From contig NZ_CP059973.1 of the NCBI RefSeq assembly GCF_009193295.2, forward strand, positions 1,178,001-1,242,000: DNA of 64,000 nucleotides, written 5' to 3'. The DNA comes from Bacteroides luhongzhouii. Lineage in GTDB: Bacteria; Bacteroidota; Bacteroidia; Bacteroidales; Bacteroidaceae. Both the position numbers and the translations under genes were made by a program. The notes below the pieces were generated by a model, which had not been told where the DNA came from, ran no database searches, and saw only the letters and a list, made by a program, of their open reading frames with translations. Positions 1 to 9,383 of this stretch are shown piece after piece (within the stretch, counting starts at the first letter, position 1; each line of letters starts with the position of its first letter).

Positions 1-1
1 T

Positions 2-1816
2 GCTAATGTAGATAAAAGCATTGTTTTCCAATTAGGAAAACAAACCTATGAAGCACTAAAGAATACTATTTATACATTACCAGTCAATTCATCTAACGCA
101 ATTCCGCTAGTAGGAGAGCAAGTAGTTTCTATTACCAAAGAAAATCAAACATTAGATGCTATCACATTAGAACGAATTGCAGCTGAAGTAAAATTCACTA
201 TCAATAATACCTCTTCTGACTTCCAGCTAACTTCCATAGCATTAAAGAATATATATAAAATGTATTACTTTAGTAAGGGAACATTATCCCAAGGTAATAT
301 TGCAGACTATAGTGAAATCCCATGTACTATCGGTGAAGAAAATTATACCCATTACATAGCGGAGAACCTAATGGGAACAAATTCTAATATCACAACAGAC
401 AAAGACAAGGTAACAGATAAACTAGCGACTTTCATTGAAATTGTTGGTGAAAGAATGAGTGAAGGCAATAAAGAAATAGCAACTTTCAAAATGTTCATTG
501 GAGAAAATGAAAAAGATTTCAATGTAACAAGAAATAATGCATATAATTACAATATTAATCTTAATCTGGCAGATGCCAGTGATAAACGCATCACTATTGA
601 AAAGATTCCATTAGAAGGCATTGCAGCTGAAGCTAACTGCTATATACTGAATCCAAATTCAGAACATGAGCTACTGGTTCCTGTGAAACGAGTAAATGCA
701 TTTTGGGGAACAGAAGAAGGCGGCTTCAAAACAGATCATATGTTGAATGACGGAAACAACCAAGGAAAAGTAACTAAATGGATTGCCCGTATCATAACAA
801 AAGATAGTTCCAAGGAATTACTGAAATTCACCACCCAACAAGGAAGCTCCGCCAATGATTATATAGGAATCAAACCTACAGGAAACGAAGGTAATGTATT
901 AATAGGTATTTACGACGCAACAGCAGGAGAACCTGCTCAAGACGCTAAACCATTATGGAGCTGGCACATTTGGATTACAGATTATAATCCGGGAGGAGAT
1001 ATTAATGGAATAATTCCTGCAATTTCTCAAAACCCTGGAAAAGCAGATGTTACAGGAGGAGCTATCTACCGTTTTGGGGGAATTGATAACAATCAAACGA
1101 AAGATGGGTCCACCCAGGCAATGATGGATCGCAACTTAGGTGCACTAAGTGCAACACCAACTGACGGTGCGAAAACGATCGGTATGTATTATCAATGCGG
1201 TCGAAAGGATCCGATAATGACTGATTGGAGCCAAATCACTAAGTTAGGAACCAGCTCTTTAGGGGGAGACGTTTACTCCATTCATATCAAAACAGCAAAA
1301 GGTCCCGTATCTAAAGAAACAGCTGTGAAAAACCCGGATACCTATTTCTTGGGAGATGCAGACCATTTTACTTATAAAGACTGGTTAATTGAAGGCAGTG
1401 GTAGTACAGAATTATGGTACAAAAAGAGTGATGAAAAAACCAAAACACTATACGATCCATGTCCGGCAGGCTGGAGAGTGCCTTATAAAATGAACACTTA
1501 TGATGAAATAAACGGAGAAGACGTTGACAATGGTATATATCTTTGCCCTAATAATAGTTCCATAAAAACATTTTACCCGTTTGGAGGACATTTAAATGCC
1601 ATTACCGGTCAATATCCGGGAGGAAGTTTGTTTGAATACAAAACTGCACAAAATGGTTGGCTGGGCAGTTATCCGGACAATCCTAATAATGCCTATAGTT
1701 ATCATATATTCTCTGCAACATTAGTGGACGAATATGACGGACCATTCTTTCCCATCATGCCTAACAATGCAGACGGCAGATACTTAGGTTATAGCGTACG
1801 TTGTGTAAAAGAATAA
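2..1816 (+). CDS. Fimbrillin-like surface protein with C-terminal FISUMP-type domain (5' end outside window)
   Basis: The reading frame is open from base 2, so the start and signal peptide lie to the left of the window; the first in-window ATG at 260 is internal. The N-terminal part reads like a Bacteroidales fimbrillin/Mfa-like beta-sandwich (text such as AEVKFTINNTSSDFQLTSIA). The C-terminal ~180 residues match the Fibrobacter succinogenes major paralogous (FISUMP) domain, with MDRNLGA, YDPCPAGWRVP and a terminal YSVRCVKE. Such proteins are usually lipid-anchored or pilus-tip adhesins. The gene ends 21 bases before the SusC start, so it is probably the upstream member of the same operon and a surface partner of that transporter. 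The ligand is unknown. Family assignment is from motif recognition only. Confidence 0.75.
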   Translation, partial: ANVDKSIVFQLGKQTYEALKNTIYTLPVNSSNAIPLVGEQVVSITKENQTLDAITLERIAAEVKFTINNTSSDFQLTSIALKNIYKMYYFSKGTLSQGNIADYSEIPCTIGEENYTHYIAENLMGTNSNITTDKDKVTDKLATFIEIVGERMSEGNKEIATFKMFIGENEKDFNVTRNNAYNYNINLNLADASDKRITIEKIPLEGIAAEANCYILNPNSEHELLVPVKRVNAFWGTEEGGFKTDHMLNDGNNQGKVTKWIARIITKDSSKELLKFTTQQGSSANDYIGIKPTGNEGNVLIGIYDATAGEPAQDAKPLWSWHIWITDYNPGGDINGIIPAISQNPGKADVTGGAIYRFGGIDNNQTKDGSTQAMMDRNLGALSATPTDGAKTIGMYYQCGRKDPIMTDWSQITKLGTSSLGGDVYSIHIKTAKGPVSKETAVKNPDTYFLGDADHFTYKDWLIEGSGSTELWYKKSDEKTKTLYDPCPAGWRVPYKMNTYDEINGEDVDNGIYLCPNNSSIKTFYPFGGHLNAITGQYPGGSLFEYKTAQNGWLGSYPDNPNNAYSYHIFSATLVDEYDGPFFPIMPNNADGRYLGYSVRCVKE

Positions 1817-1837
1817 ATCACCAAAGAAAACAGGTAC

Positions 1838-4800
1838 ATGAATAAACACATTATTCTATTATTTATCATATTGTGCATTGGCCTTACAAGGGCCAGTGCA
1901 CAACATAGTATTACCGGTAAGGTGCTAGATGCTACTAACCAGGAGCCTATCCCATTTGCCAGTGTCACTATAAAGAACGTCAAGAGCGGAACAACTACTG
2001 ACAATAATGGTACTTTCACTCTGAAAGTAAATAATAACGATATTCTTATCGTCAGTTTTATGGGATATGAGACTAAAGAGGTTAACATTGGAACACAAAA
2101 GAAAGTCACGATATTATTATCAGAGTCCTCTGTTTTATTGGATGCTGTGGTAGTCACAGGATTTCAGAATCTCAAAAAAACAACTTTCACCGGCTCTTCC
2201 GTTAAAATCAAAGCTGATGATATTAATTTGCCTGGTGAAACAGACATAAGCCGTATGCTGGAAGGCAAAGCTGCCGGAGTATCGATTCAAAATGTATCAA
2301 GCACTTTCGGCAGTGCCCCTAAAATACGTGTACGTGGCGCAACATCTATCAATGGAGAAAACAAGCCGCTGTGGGTAGTAGATGGAATCGTCCTGGAAGA
2401 TGTAGTAAATGTATCTAATGACCAACTAGCAAGCGGTGATCCGACAACCCTGCTAGGTTCCTCCGTAGCAGGTATCAATACCAACGATATCGAAACAATT
2501 GACGTATTAAAAGATGCTGCCGCAACAGCATTATATGGAGCCAGAGCTATGAATGGAGTAGTTGTAATTACGACTAAAAGAGGAAAAGAAGGAAAACCAC
2601 GTATTCATTATAGCGGAAACTACACGGTACGGGCCAAACCACGTTATTCAGAATTCAATATTATGAATTCGGCCGATCAGATGTCTGTGTATGCAGAAAT
2701 GGAACGAAAAGGTTTATTAACCTCGGACATTGTAAACAACCAGTCTTCCGGTATTTATGGAATCATGTATAACAGAATTAACACATGGGATGAAACAAAA
2801 CAACAATACCTTTTAGAGAACACATATGCAGCCCGTCACAACTTTCTAATGGAACACGCAGCAGCTAATACAGACTGGTTCGATTTGCTATTTAGCAATT
2901 CCATAATGAATGAACATACATTAAGTGTATCAAGTGGTTCGCAAAAGTCGAAATCCTATATTTCCTTAGGCTTTTTGAACGATCCGGGATGGACTGTCGC
3001 CGACAAAGTGAACCGAGTCACAATGAACTTCCGAAATGACTACCAACTAAATGACAAAATCGGATTTAGTTTTCAAACAGTAGGTTCTGTCAGGATGCAG
3101 AATGCTCCAGGTTCATTAAGTCGTTCCAGTGATGTTGTAAGCGGTATTTCCTCACGTAATTTTGATATAAATCCATTCAATTATGCGCTAAACACAAGCC
3201 GTGCATTACGAGCATACGATTCAACTGGGGAACGGGAATATTATACACTCAACTTTGCCCCATTCAATATTTTAGAAGAGCTCGATAACAACTATATCAA
3301 ATTGAATGTAATAGATTTAAAAGCCCAAGCCGAATTTAACTGGCAAATTATCAAAGGATTGAAATACAACTTTACCGGAGCTATCCGCTATGTACGTTCA
3401 AAGCAAGAGCATGAAATACACGAAAATTCTAATATGGCAAATGCCTATCGTGCAGCCGGCAATTCTACCATTCGGGAAAACAATCCCTACCTCTACAAGG
3501 ACCCTAGTGATCCGTCAGCCGAACCGATTGTTGTTCTCCCCAAAGGGGGATTCTATAATACTGCCGAAAACTTATTATTAAATTATGATATTAGAAACTC
3601 TGTTAGTTTCAGCAAAATATGGAATGAGAAACATGAGTTCAACGCATTATTAGGACAACAAATCAAATATTCCGATAGACAAACGAACAGCAACACCGGC
3701 TACGGATTCCAATATGACATGGGAGGCACTGTTAGTATGAACTATCTTATAATGAAACAAATGATCGAGCAAAATTTTGATTATTATTCAAGAGCTTTGA
3801 CATACGATCGTTTTGCCGCTTTTTATGCAAATGTTGATTACACCTATGACAGACGATATTCCATCTCCGGAACAGTACGGTATGACGGCTCCAACACAAT
3901 GGCAAATTCCAGTTCAGCCCGCTGGTTGCCTACCTGGAATATCAGTGGAAAATGGAATATAGGTAATGAAATGTTCATGAAAGACTTTGTCTGGTTGGAT
4001 GCATTAGCGATACGTGCCGGCGTTGGATTAACAGCCAGTATGCCTCCATTATCAAATGCAACACCTATTTTTATAAATTCTAATACTACGCGCCCAAGTA
4101 CGGACATCGAATCAGGCATTGAAATTTACACATTAGGTAATTCTGATTTGACATGGGAAAAGAGTTATCAATCTAATTTTGGTTTTGATGCCACTTTCCT
4201 TAAAGGAAGGCTCGACTTCTCTTTTGACTATTTTATCCGAAACAGTTTCGACTTGTTAAGTGTAATAAAAGTCTCCGGAATTGGAGGAGAAAGATATAAA
4301 TGGGCCAATAGTGCCGACTTAAGCGCCTCCGGTTTCGATATAACATTGTCAGGAAAACCTATCATAACAAAAGACTTCATGTGGTCAAGCTCCTTCACTA
4401 TGGGATATTCCAAAAATGAAATCAAGAATTCAATGCAACAGCCACAAGTGAACACGTTAGTGGAAATCACAGGAGGAAACAAAAACGGATATCCGGTGAA
4501 CGGGCTTTTCTCTATACCATTTGCCGGTCTGAATCCTGAAAATGGTGTACCAATGTTCTATGATGAAAATGGTGATATCACCAGTGATATCAATTTTCAA
4601 AGTACCTCGACGGATTATTTGAAATACGAAGGACCGACAGACCCCAAATATACAGGAGGATTTAACAACTCCTTTACTTGGAAAGGAATCTCATTAGATA
4701 TTTTCTTCACTTTCCAAGCCGGAAATGTAATCCGATTGAATCCTGTATTTAACAGCATTTATAATGATTCTCAAGCAACCCCCAAAGAGTTCTTTAACAG

Positions 4801-5158
4801 ATGGGAATTCAGAGGAGATGAAAAACATACTAATATTCCTGCAATAGCTGATAAAGATCTGATATCGGATTTAAGCAGTACTTATCCTTATTCAGCATAC
4901 AATTATTCAGATATACGGGTAGCGAAAGGGGATTTCATCCGCCTTAAATCATTATCTTTAGGATATACCATTCCGCAGAAGCTTTTTAAGTCGTGGAAGT
5001 TATTCTCAGATATTCGTTTACGAGTAACCGGCAAAAACTTATGGTTACTATACTCTGATAAAAAATTGAATGGACAGGACCCTGAATTTGTCAATACCGG
5101 TGGTGTGGCCCAACCAATACAAAAACAAGTTATTTTTTCATTAGATGTCAGTTTCTAA
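1838..5158 (+). CDS. SusC/RagA-family TonB-dependent outer-membrane transporter
   Basis: The 1106-residue protein has an N-terminal signal peptide ending near ASAQ (residues 18-22). A carboxypeptidase-D-like CNA-B domain follows (about 24-100), then the plug, with LLDAVVVTGF and the SusC-type signature around KIRVRGATSINGENKPLWVV. The rest is a long beta-barrel ending in a hydrophobic beta-strand (VIFSLDVSF). SusC proteins form the barrel of a lipoprotein-lidded import complex energised by TonB. The SusD partner begins 14 bases downstream. There is no N-terminal STN/FecR-interacting extension, so direct anti-sigma signalling is unlikely. Its neighbours (fimbrillin-like adhesin, zinc metallohydrolase, DUF4302) suggest a substrate other than a simple polysaccharide. 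Confidence 0.95.
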   Translation: MNKHIILLFIILCIGLTRASAQHSITGKVLDATNQEPIPFASVTIKNVKSGTTTDNNGTFTLKVNNNDILIVSFMGYETKEVNIGTQKKVTILLSESSVLLDAVVVTGFQNLKKTTFTGSSVKIKADDINLPGETDISRMLEGKAAGVSIQNVSSTFGSAPKIRVRGATSINGENKPLWVVDGIVLEDVVNVSNDQLASGDPTTLLGSSVAGINTNDIETIDVLKDAAATALYGARAMNGVVVITTKRGKEGKPRIHYSGNYTVRAKPRYSEFNIMNSADQMSVYAEMERKGLLTSDIVNNQSSGIYGIMYNRINTWDETKQQYLLENTYAARHNFLMEHAAANTDWFDLLFSNSIMNEHTLSVSSGSQKSKSYISLGFLNDPGWTVADKVNRVTMNFRNDYQLNDKIGFSFQTVGSVRMQNAPGSLSRSSDVVSGISSRNFDINPFNYALNTSRALRAYDSTGEREYYTLNFAPFNILEELDNNYIKLNVIDLKAQAEFNWQIIKGLKYNFTGAIRYVRSKQEHEIHENSNMANAYRAAGNSTIRENNPYLYKDPSDPSAEPIVVLPKGGFYNTAENLLLNYDIRNSVSFSKIWNEKHEFNALLGQQIKYSDRQTNSNTGYGFQYDMGGTVSMNYLIMKQMIEQNFDYYSRALTYDRFAAFYANVDYTYDRRYSISGTVRYDGSNTMANSSSARWLPTWNISGKWNIGNEMFMKDFVWLDALAIRAGVGLTASMPPLSNATPIFINSNTTRPSTDIESGIEIYTLGNSDLTWEKSYQSNFGFDATFLKGRLDFSFDYFIRNSFDLLSVIKVSGIGGERYKWANSADLSASGFDITLSGKPIITKDFMWSSSFTMGYSKNEIKNSMQQPQVNTLVEITGGNKNGYPVNGLFSIPFAGLNPENGVPMFYDENGDITSDINFQSTSTDYLKYEGPTDPKYTGGFNNSFTWKGISLDIFFTFQAGNVIRLNPVFNSIYNDSQATPKEFFNRWEFRGDEKHTNIPAIADKDLISDLSSTYPYSAYNYSDIRVAKGDFIRLKSLSLGYTIPQKLFKSWKLFSDIRLRVTGKNLWLLYSDKKLNGQDPEFVNTGGVAQPIQKQVIFSLDVSF

Positions 5159-5172
5159 ATCCTCCTTATACA

Positions 5173-6855
5173 ATGAAAAGAATTAGAATATACTTATATA
5201 TTGGAATCATATCCTTTTGCACCAGTTGCTCTGACTTTTTGGACAAGGTGCCCGACGAACGAACTCAAATAGATTCTCCGGATAAAGTATCCGCATTATT
5301 AGTAAATGCGTATCCGAAAGTCTCTTATGCAGCTATTGTCAACACTCGTTGTGATTACATAACCGACTTCGGAAGTGTTTACTCGGGTGCGCAACCAGGA
5401 GCCTTATTCAGCTTTATGGGTGAAAATTTCTTATGGAAAGACGTAATAGAAAATGGGAATGACTCTTTCGAGAAATTCTGGACAGGATGTTATGCAGCTA
5501 TTGCAGTATCCAACCAGGCGCTAGCTTCTATCGACGAGCTGGGAACTCCTTCAAGCATAATCAACCAAAAGGGAGAAGCACTCATGACAAGAGCCTTCTC
5601 ACATTTTTGCCTTACTTCACTCTTTGCCCAGCAATATGATGAATCAACTGCATCGCTATATCCGGGTATTCCTTATGTAGAAAAACCCGAAACACGACCT
5701 GTAGAACAGTATGAACGGGAAACGGTGGCAGACACTTATAGAAAAATCACAAAAGATTTTGAAGACAGCTATCCTCTTATGACAGATGGAAGCATTTACA
5801 CTGCTCCCAAATATCATTTCAACAAAAAATCAGCCGCTGCCTTTGGTACCCGCCTTTATCTATTCATGAAACAATACGACAAAGTACTTGAGTATGCCAA
5901 TCAACTCATTTCCATACCGTCACAATTTGAAACATTGACGGATAGTAAAGGAGAACCTCTTAAAAATCAAGATGGCACACCGCAACAATATATCTCAAAA
6001 GATGATCCTGCATTTTCGTTTGTAAGCAACAACTTTCATCCTTTTGCAACAACTTACATGGATGCAAGTGGATATATTGAAATGCGTTCGTATTTCTGCA
6101 GTTCTTCCACCAATGCCAATTTATTGATTACAGAAGCATTGTCTTCAATCGCCTGGGGAGAATTACCCTTCTATTCAAGATATGGTTTATCTTCTACTGA
6201 CATTGGCAAGACAATCAATGCAGATAATGTTACAAATGGCATGTGGGCTATTCCCTATTACGGTACATCCAATTTCTACTTCATACCTAAATTTACCCAA
6301 TTTACTAAACAAGAATCTTTAGACGCATCCAACTTTTTGCCGTATGCCAATATTCCTGTTTTGAGAATGGAAGAAGTGTTATTAAACCGTGCAGAAGCCT
6401 ACCTAATGCTTAACCAATATGACAAAGCTATCGCTGATCTAAATTTATATGCCAGCCAACGTTTTGTTATAGCAAGAAGCCCGGCATCAAGCAGATACTA
6501 TGATTCTAAAGAATTATGTATTACACGCGATAAGATACTCAATTTCTATAAAACCAAACTTAATAATACTGATCACTTCATCAATAAGTACAATCAGACA
6601 GACTCTTGGAGTGATTTGAAAAAAGGTATCCTACTTGCAATACTTGATTTCAGAAGTATAGAGTTTTATAATGAAGGACTTAGATGGTATGATATTGTAC
6701 GCTGGAATATCCCCGTCACCCATACCCAGGCTAACGGCAGCAAGTCCAGCTTAATGCCGGACGACGACCGAAGGGTACTACAAATTCCGGAAATGGCAAC
6801 TATTTCGGGAATAAAACTTAATCCAAGAAATAACGTAAATAATACATGGGAATAA
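5173..6855 (+). CDS. SusD/RagB-family nutrient-binding outer-membrane lipoprotein
   Basis: The 560-residue protein starts with a lipoprotein signal peptide; Cys19 in CTSCSDFLDKVPDE is the likely lipidated residue, and that sequence is a typical SusD start. The tetratricopeptide-rich core includes the conserved VLLNRAEAYLMLNQYDKAI segment, and the C-terminal part carries GLRWYDIVRW, another SusD hallmark. SusD proteins cap the SusC barrel at the cell surface and help bind the ligand. The gene lies between SusC and a zinc metallohydrolase (one base away), clearly in one operon. The length is normal for the family. The ligand cannot be read from sequence. Confidence 0.94.
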   Translation: MKRIRIYLYIGIISFCTSCSDFLDKVPDERTQIDSPDKVSALLVNAYPKVSYAAIVNTRCDYITDFGSVYSGAQPGALFSFMGENFLWKDVIENGNDSFEKFWTGCYAAIAVSNQALASIDELGTPSSIINQKGEALMTRAFSHFCLTSLFAQQYDESTASLYPGIPYVEKPETRPVEQYERETVADTYRKITKDFEDSYPLMTDGSIYTAPKYHFNKKSAAAFGTRLYLFMKQYDKVLEYANQLISIPSQFETLTDSKGEPLKNQDGTPQQYISKDDPAFSFVSNNFHPFATTYMDASGYIEMRSYFCSSSTNANLLITEALSSIAWGELPFYSRYGLSSTDIGKTINADNVTNGMWAIPYYGTSNFYFIPKFTQFTKQESLDASNFLPYANIPVLRMEEVLLNRAEAYLMLNQYDKAIADLNLYASQRFVIARSPASSRYYDSKELCITRDKILNFYKTKLNNTDHFINKYNQTDSWSDLKKGILLAILDFRSIEFYNEGLRWYDIVRWNIPVTHTQANGSKSSLMPDDDRRVLQIPEMATISGIKLNPRNNVNNTWE

Positions 6856-6856
6856 A

Positions 6857-7855
6857 ATGAAAACAACAAATCACATTGCCAAATGGATACAAGCATATTT
6901 CATGCTACTATTCTGCATTAGTACTGTTATTTTCACTGCCTGTAATGAGGACAAACTCAATCTTGACCAAGAGATTTATGGATTGGGTGGAAATGACGAG
7001 CAAAAAAATGAACTGGATAAATGGTTATATGAAAACTATACCCAAGCTTATAATATCGAAGTGAAATATAAATGGAACAGTTATGAACTGAACACTACTG
7101 CCCAACTAGTCCCTATTATGGAACGCTTCGTAAAACCTTCTATGGATATGATTCAACGAGTTTGGTTTGAGCCTTATAAACAATTGGCAGGAGATAAATT
7201 TCTTAGAGAAATGACACCTAAGAAAATCATTTTGGTAGGTAGCCCGGAGTATAATGCAGATGGCAGTCAAGTATTGGGACAGGCTGAAGGTGCCCGTAAA
7301 ATTACATTGTTTGATGGTAACAGCTACAATCCGGGTGATGCAGACTGGATACGTTCTATCATGCATACCATCGAACACGAATTCGCCCATATTCTCCATC
7401 AAACCAAAATGTATGATTCCAGTTTCAAAGATATATCAGCCGGAGATTATAATCCGACAGGATGGACTTCCGAAACAGAAGTAAGCGCATTGCTTGCCGG
7501 ATTCTATTCCCCATATGCAATGTCGGGAGTTGATGAAGATTTCGTTGAAGTGGCCTCACTAATAATGGTGTATGGAAAAGAATGGCGTGACTATCGGATT
7601 AATTTACTCGAGAGTTTAACAACGTCTCCTCCTTCAGAAGGTGAGACCGCGGAAGAAACAGCACAACGTATCGCCCTTGCCAATCAGGCACAAACGGCTT
7701 TAACCAGATTATTGGCTAAAGAAGAAATTGTGGTCAATTACTTTAAAAATGTATGGAACGTACAGTTTTATGACAACGCAATGGGAAATAAAGGATTAGT
7801 GTCTTTAGTACAAGATGCTATTAATCAAATTGTAAATGAAAACACTCCAGAATAA
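6857..7855 (+). CDS. Substrate-import-associated zinc metallohydrolase lipoprotein
   Basis: The 332-residue lipoprotein has its lipobox at FTAC, with Cys29 as the likely anchor. It carries a zincin motif HEFAH at residues 174-178 inside HTIEHEFAHILHQ. A downstream DFVEVAS (228-234) could give the third zinc ligand, Glu231. The family is known as a zinc metallohydrolase or putative metallopeptidase encoded with SusC/SusD pairs, and the order SusC-SusD-HExxH lipoprotein-DUF4302 recurs in Bacteroidales. The start is one base after the SusD stop, so translation is probably coupled. It likely acts at the outer membrane, cutting a protein, peptide or glycopeptide before import. The true substrate is not known, and peptidase activity is inferred from the motif. 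Confidence 0.88.
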   Translation: MKTTNHIAKWIQAYFMLLFCISTVIFTACNEDKLNLDQEIYGLGGNDEQKNELDKWLYENYTQAYNIEVKYKWNSYELNTTAQLVPIMERFVKPSMDMIQRVWFEPYKQLAGDKFLREMTPKKIILVGSPEYNADGSQVLGQAEGARKITLFDGNSYNPGDADWIRSIMHTIEHEFAHILHQTKMYDSSFKDISAGDYNPTGWTSETEVSALLAGFYSPYAMSGVDEDFVEVASLIMVYGKEWRDYRINLLESLTTSPPSEGETAEETAQRIALANQAQTALTRLLAKEEIVVNYFKNVWNVQFYDNAMGNKGLVSLVQDAINQIVNENTPE

Positions 7856-7861
7856 AAAATC

Positions 7862-9223
7862 ATGAAAATAACTTATACATATTATCTTCTAATCTGTGTA
7901 GCACTGTGCAGTATATTTTCATCTTGCAGTAATGAGACCGACATTTATATGGAAAATCCTGACAAACGGATTCAATCTAAAATGCAAGAATATACTGATA
8001 TACTCACAGAAGCCCCCGATGGATGGATTGCAGAAATAAATACCCAATTAGGGGGTATTCATACCTTATGGATGCAATTCACTCCGGACAATCGAGTATC
8101 TATGATGTTCGATTATGTAGAATATTACCGTGACTTAAAATCGAGTCCGTTTGAAAGTAGCTATATACTAAAAGCACTACAAGGACCCACAATCTCATTT
8201 GATACATATTCTTTCTTATCCATCTTTGCTGATCCAAATCAGTTGATGAATGGTGCCGGACAAGCAGGAACCGGACTGGGAGCAGACTACGAATACGAAA
8301 TTATATCCTACAAAAACGACCAGTTCCTCCTAAAAGGAAGAAAAAACAAAATGGAAGCTACACTGACTAAAGCTACCAATGAAGAAAAAGAGGCCATCCA
8401 AGATGGTGCCTTAATGGAAAATCAGGATCAGGCCCCTATATATCAAAAGAAATACTTTACTTTCAATTATAAAGGACAAGCGTACGATTTTGTATCTAAT
8501 GGTAGAAAAACCGGTTTCTTATCCGCTTATAACGGAAATCCAACCCTACAAATAGAAGGTTCTAAAATAGACCTGAACGGAAATATCGTAATGATGAACC
8601 CGTTAATCCTTGATGGTTACGAAATTTATCAGTTCAACAAGACATCCACCGGATACACTACACAAGTAGGCAATGATATACTTGAAATTAAAGGAGGTAC
8701 TACACCAATTGTTCCTCTATTCAATGCACCTCCAGGAGCAATTCATCAGACAATGGTAGTGTACAACGATATGCAAAATCAATGGTCATCCGAATATTTT
8801 GATAAACATAAAGCTGCTGTTTCGAATTTATTTGCATTCACTCAAACTCAATTCTATATTGTGTATGTTGCCATACACATGTACACAGACGGAAGTATAG
8901 TGGAGATTGGTTATAAAATATATCAAAACGGTTCATTAGGAGCCGATACTTACGGATTCTATTATACATTCAACTATCAGAAGAATTCAGATGGTTCTAT
9001 CACTTTTGGAGATTATACACCGTTCGATACAAGCAATCCTAATCACGAAGAGTTCGACAAATGTCTGTCACCTATTTTAGATGGTTACTTTAAAAAACAC
9101 AAATTCTTCATTAAAAGCTGGCCGGCTTTGTACAACAATTCCAGCCAATATGTGATGTCCTCGCTAATTCCTGCAGAAGATAAGACACTTGGTGTCATGG
9201 TAGGCGTACCTATGACGTTCTAA
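7862..9223 (+). CDS. DUF4302-type lipoprotein
   Basis: The 453-residue protein has a lipoprotein signal peptide (Cys22 in FSSCSNETD). The opening ENPDKRIQSKMQEYTDILTE and the following APDGWIAEI match what I recall of DUF4302 proteins, which sit beside SusC/SusD/zinc-metallohydrolase operons. It has no catalytic motif I can recognise; the body looks beta-rich. The gene begins 6 bases after the metallohydrolase and is the last in the operon, followed by a hairpin at 9242-9266. A surface substrate-binding or accessory role is inferred from position alone. Confidence 0.8.
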   Translation: MKITYTYYLLICVALCSIFSSCSNETDIYMENPDKRIQSKMQEYTDILTEAPDGWIAEINTQLGGIHTLWMQFTPDNRVSMMFDYVEYYRDLKSSPFESSYILKALQGPTISFDTYSFLSIFADPNQLMNGAGQAGTGLGADYEYEIISYKNDQFLLKGRKNKMEATLTKATNEEKEAIQDGALMENQDQAPIYQKKYFTFNYKGQAYDFVSNGRKTGFLSAYNGNPTLQIEGSKIDLNGNIVMMNPLILDGYEIYQFNKTSTGYTTQVGNDILEIKGGTTPIVPLFNAPPGAIHQTMVVYNDMQNQWSSEYFDKHKAAVSNLFAFTQTQFYIVYVAIHMYTDGSIVEIGYKIYQNGSLGADTYGFYYTFNYQKNSDGSITFGDYTPFDTSNPNHEEFDKCLSPILDGYFKKHKFFIKSWPALYNNSSQYVMSSLIPAEDKTLGVMVGVPMTF

Positions 9224-9241
9224 AGTTTACTTTACATTTAT

Positions 9242-9266
9242 AGGGATGCCTGAAAACGGCATCCCT
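9242..9266 (+). terminator. Hairpin after the five-gene SusCD operon
   Basis: A 9-bp perfect stem AGGGATGCC / GGCATCCCT with a 7-base loop starts 18 bases after the DUF4302 stop. There is no long T-tract, so termination may be partial. Confidence 0.6.
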
Positions 9267-9335
9267 TACTCATTAAATAGATATAAGAAAGAAGTATTTG
9301 TTTTCCATCAAATGCATATAATCTAAAAGAATGCC

Positions 9336-9343
9336 TATCTTTG
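9336..9343 (+). promoter_or_regulatory. -7 element of the ychF promoter
   Basis: TATCTTTG fits the Bacteroides -7 consensus TAnnTTTG and lies 40 bases before the ychF start. No well-spaced TTTG -33 element is visible. Confidence 0.6.
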
Positions 9344-9383
9344 CAGTCGATTATCGATAACTAAATAAAAACGAAATAGATAA

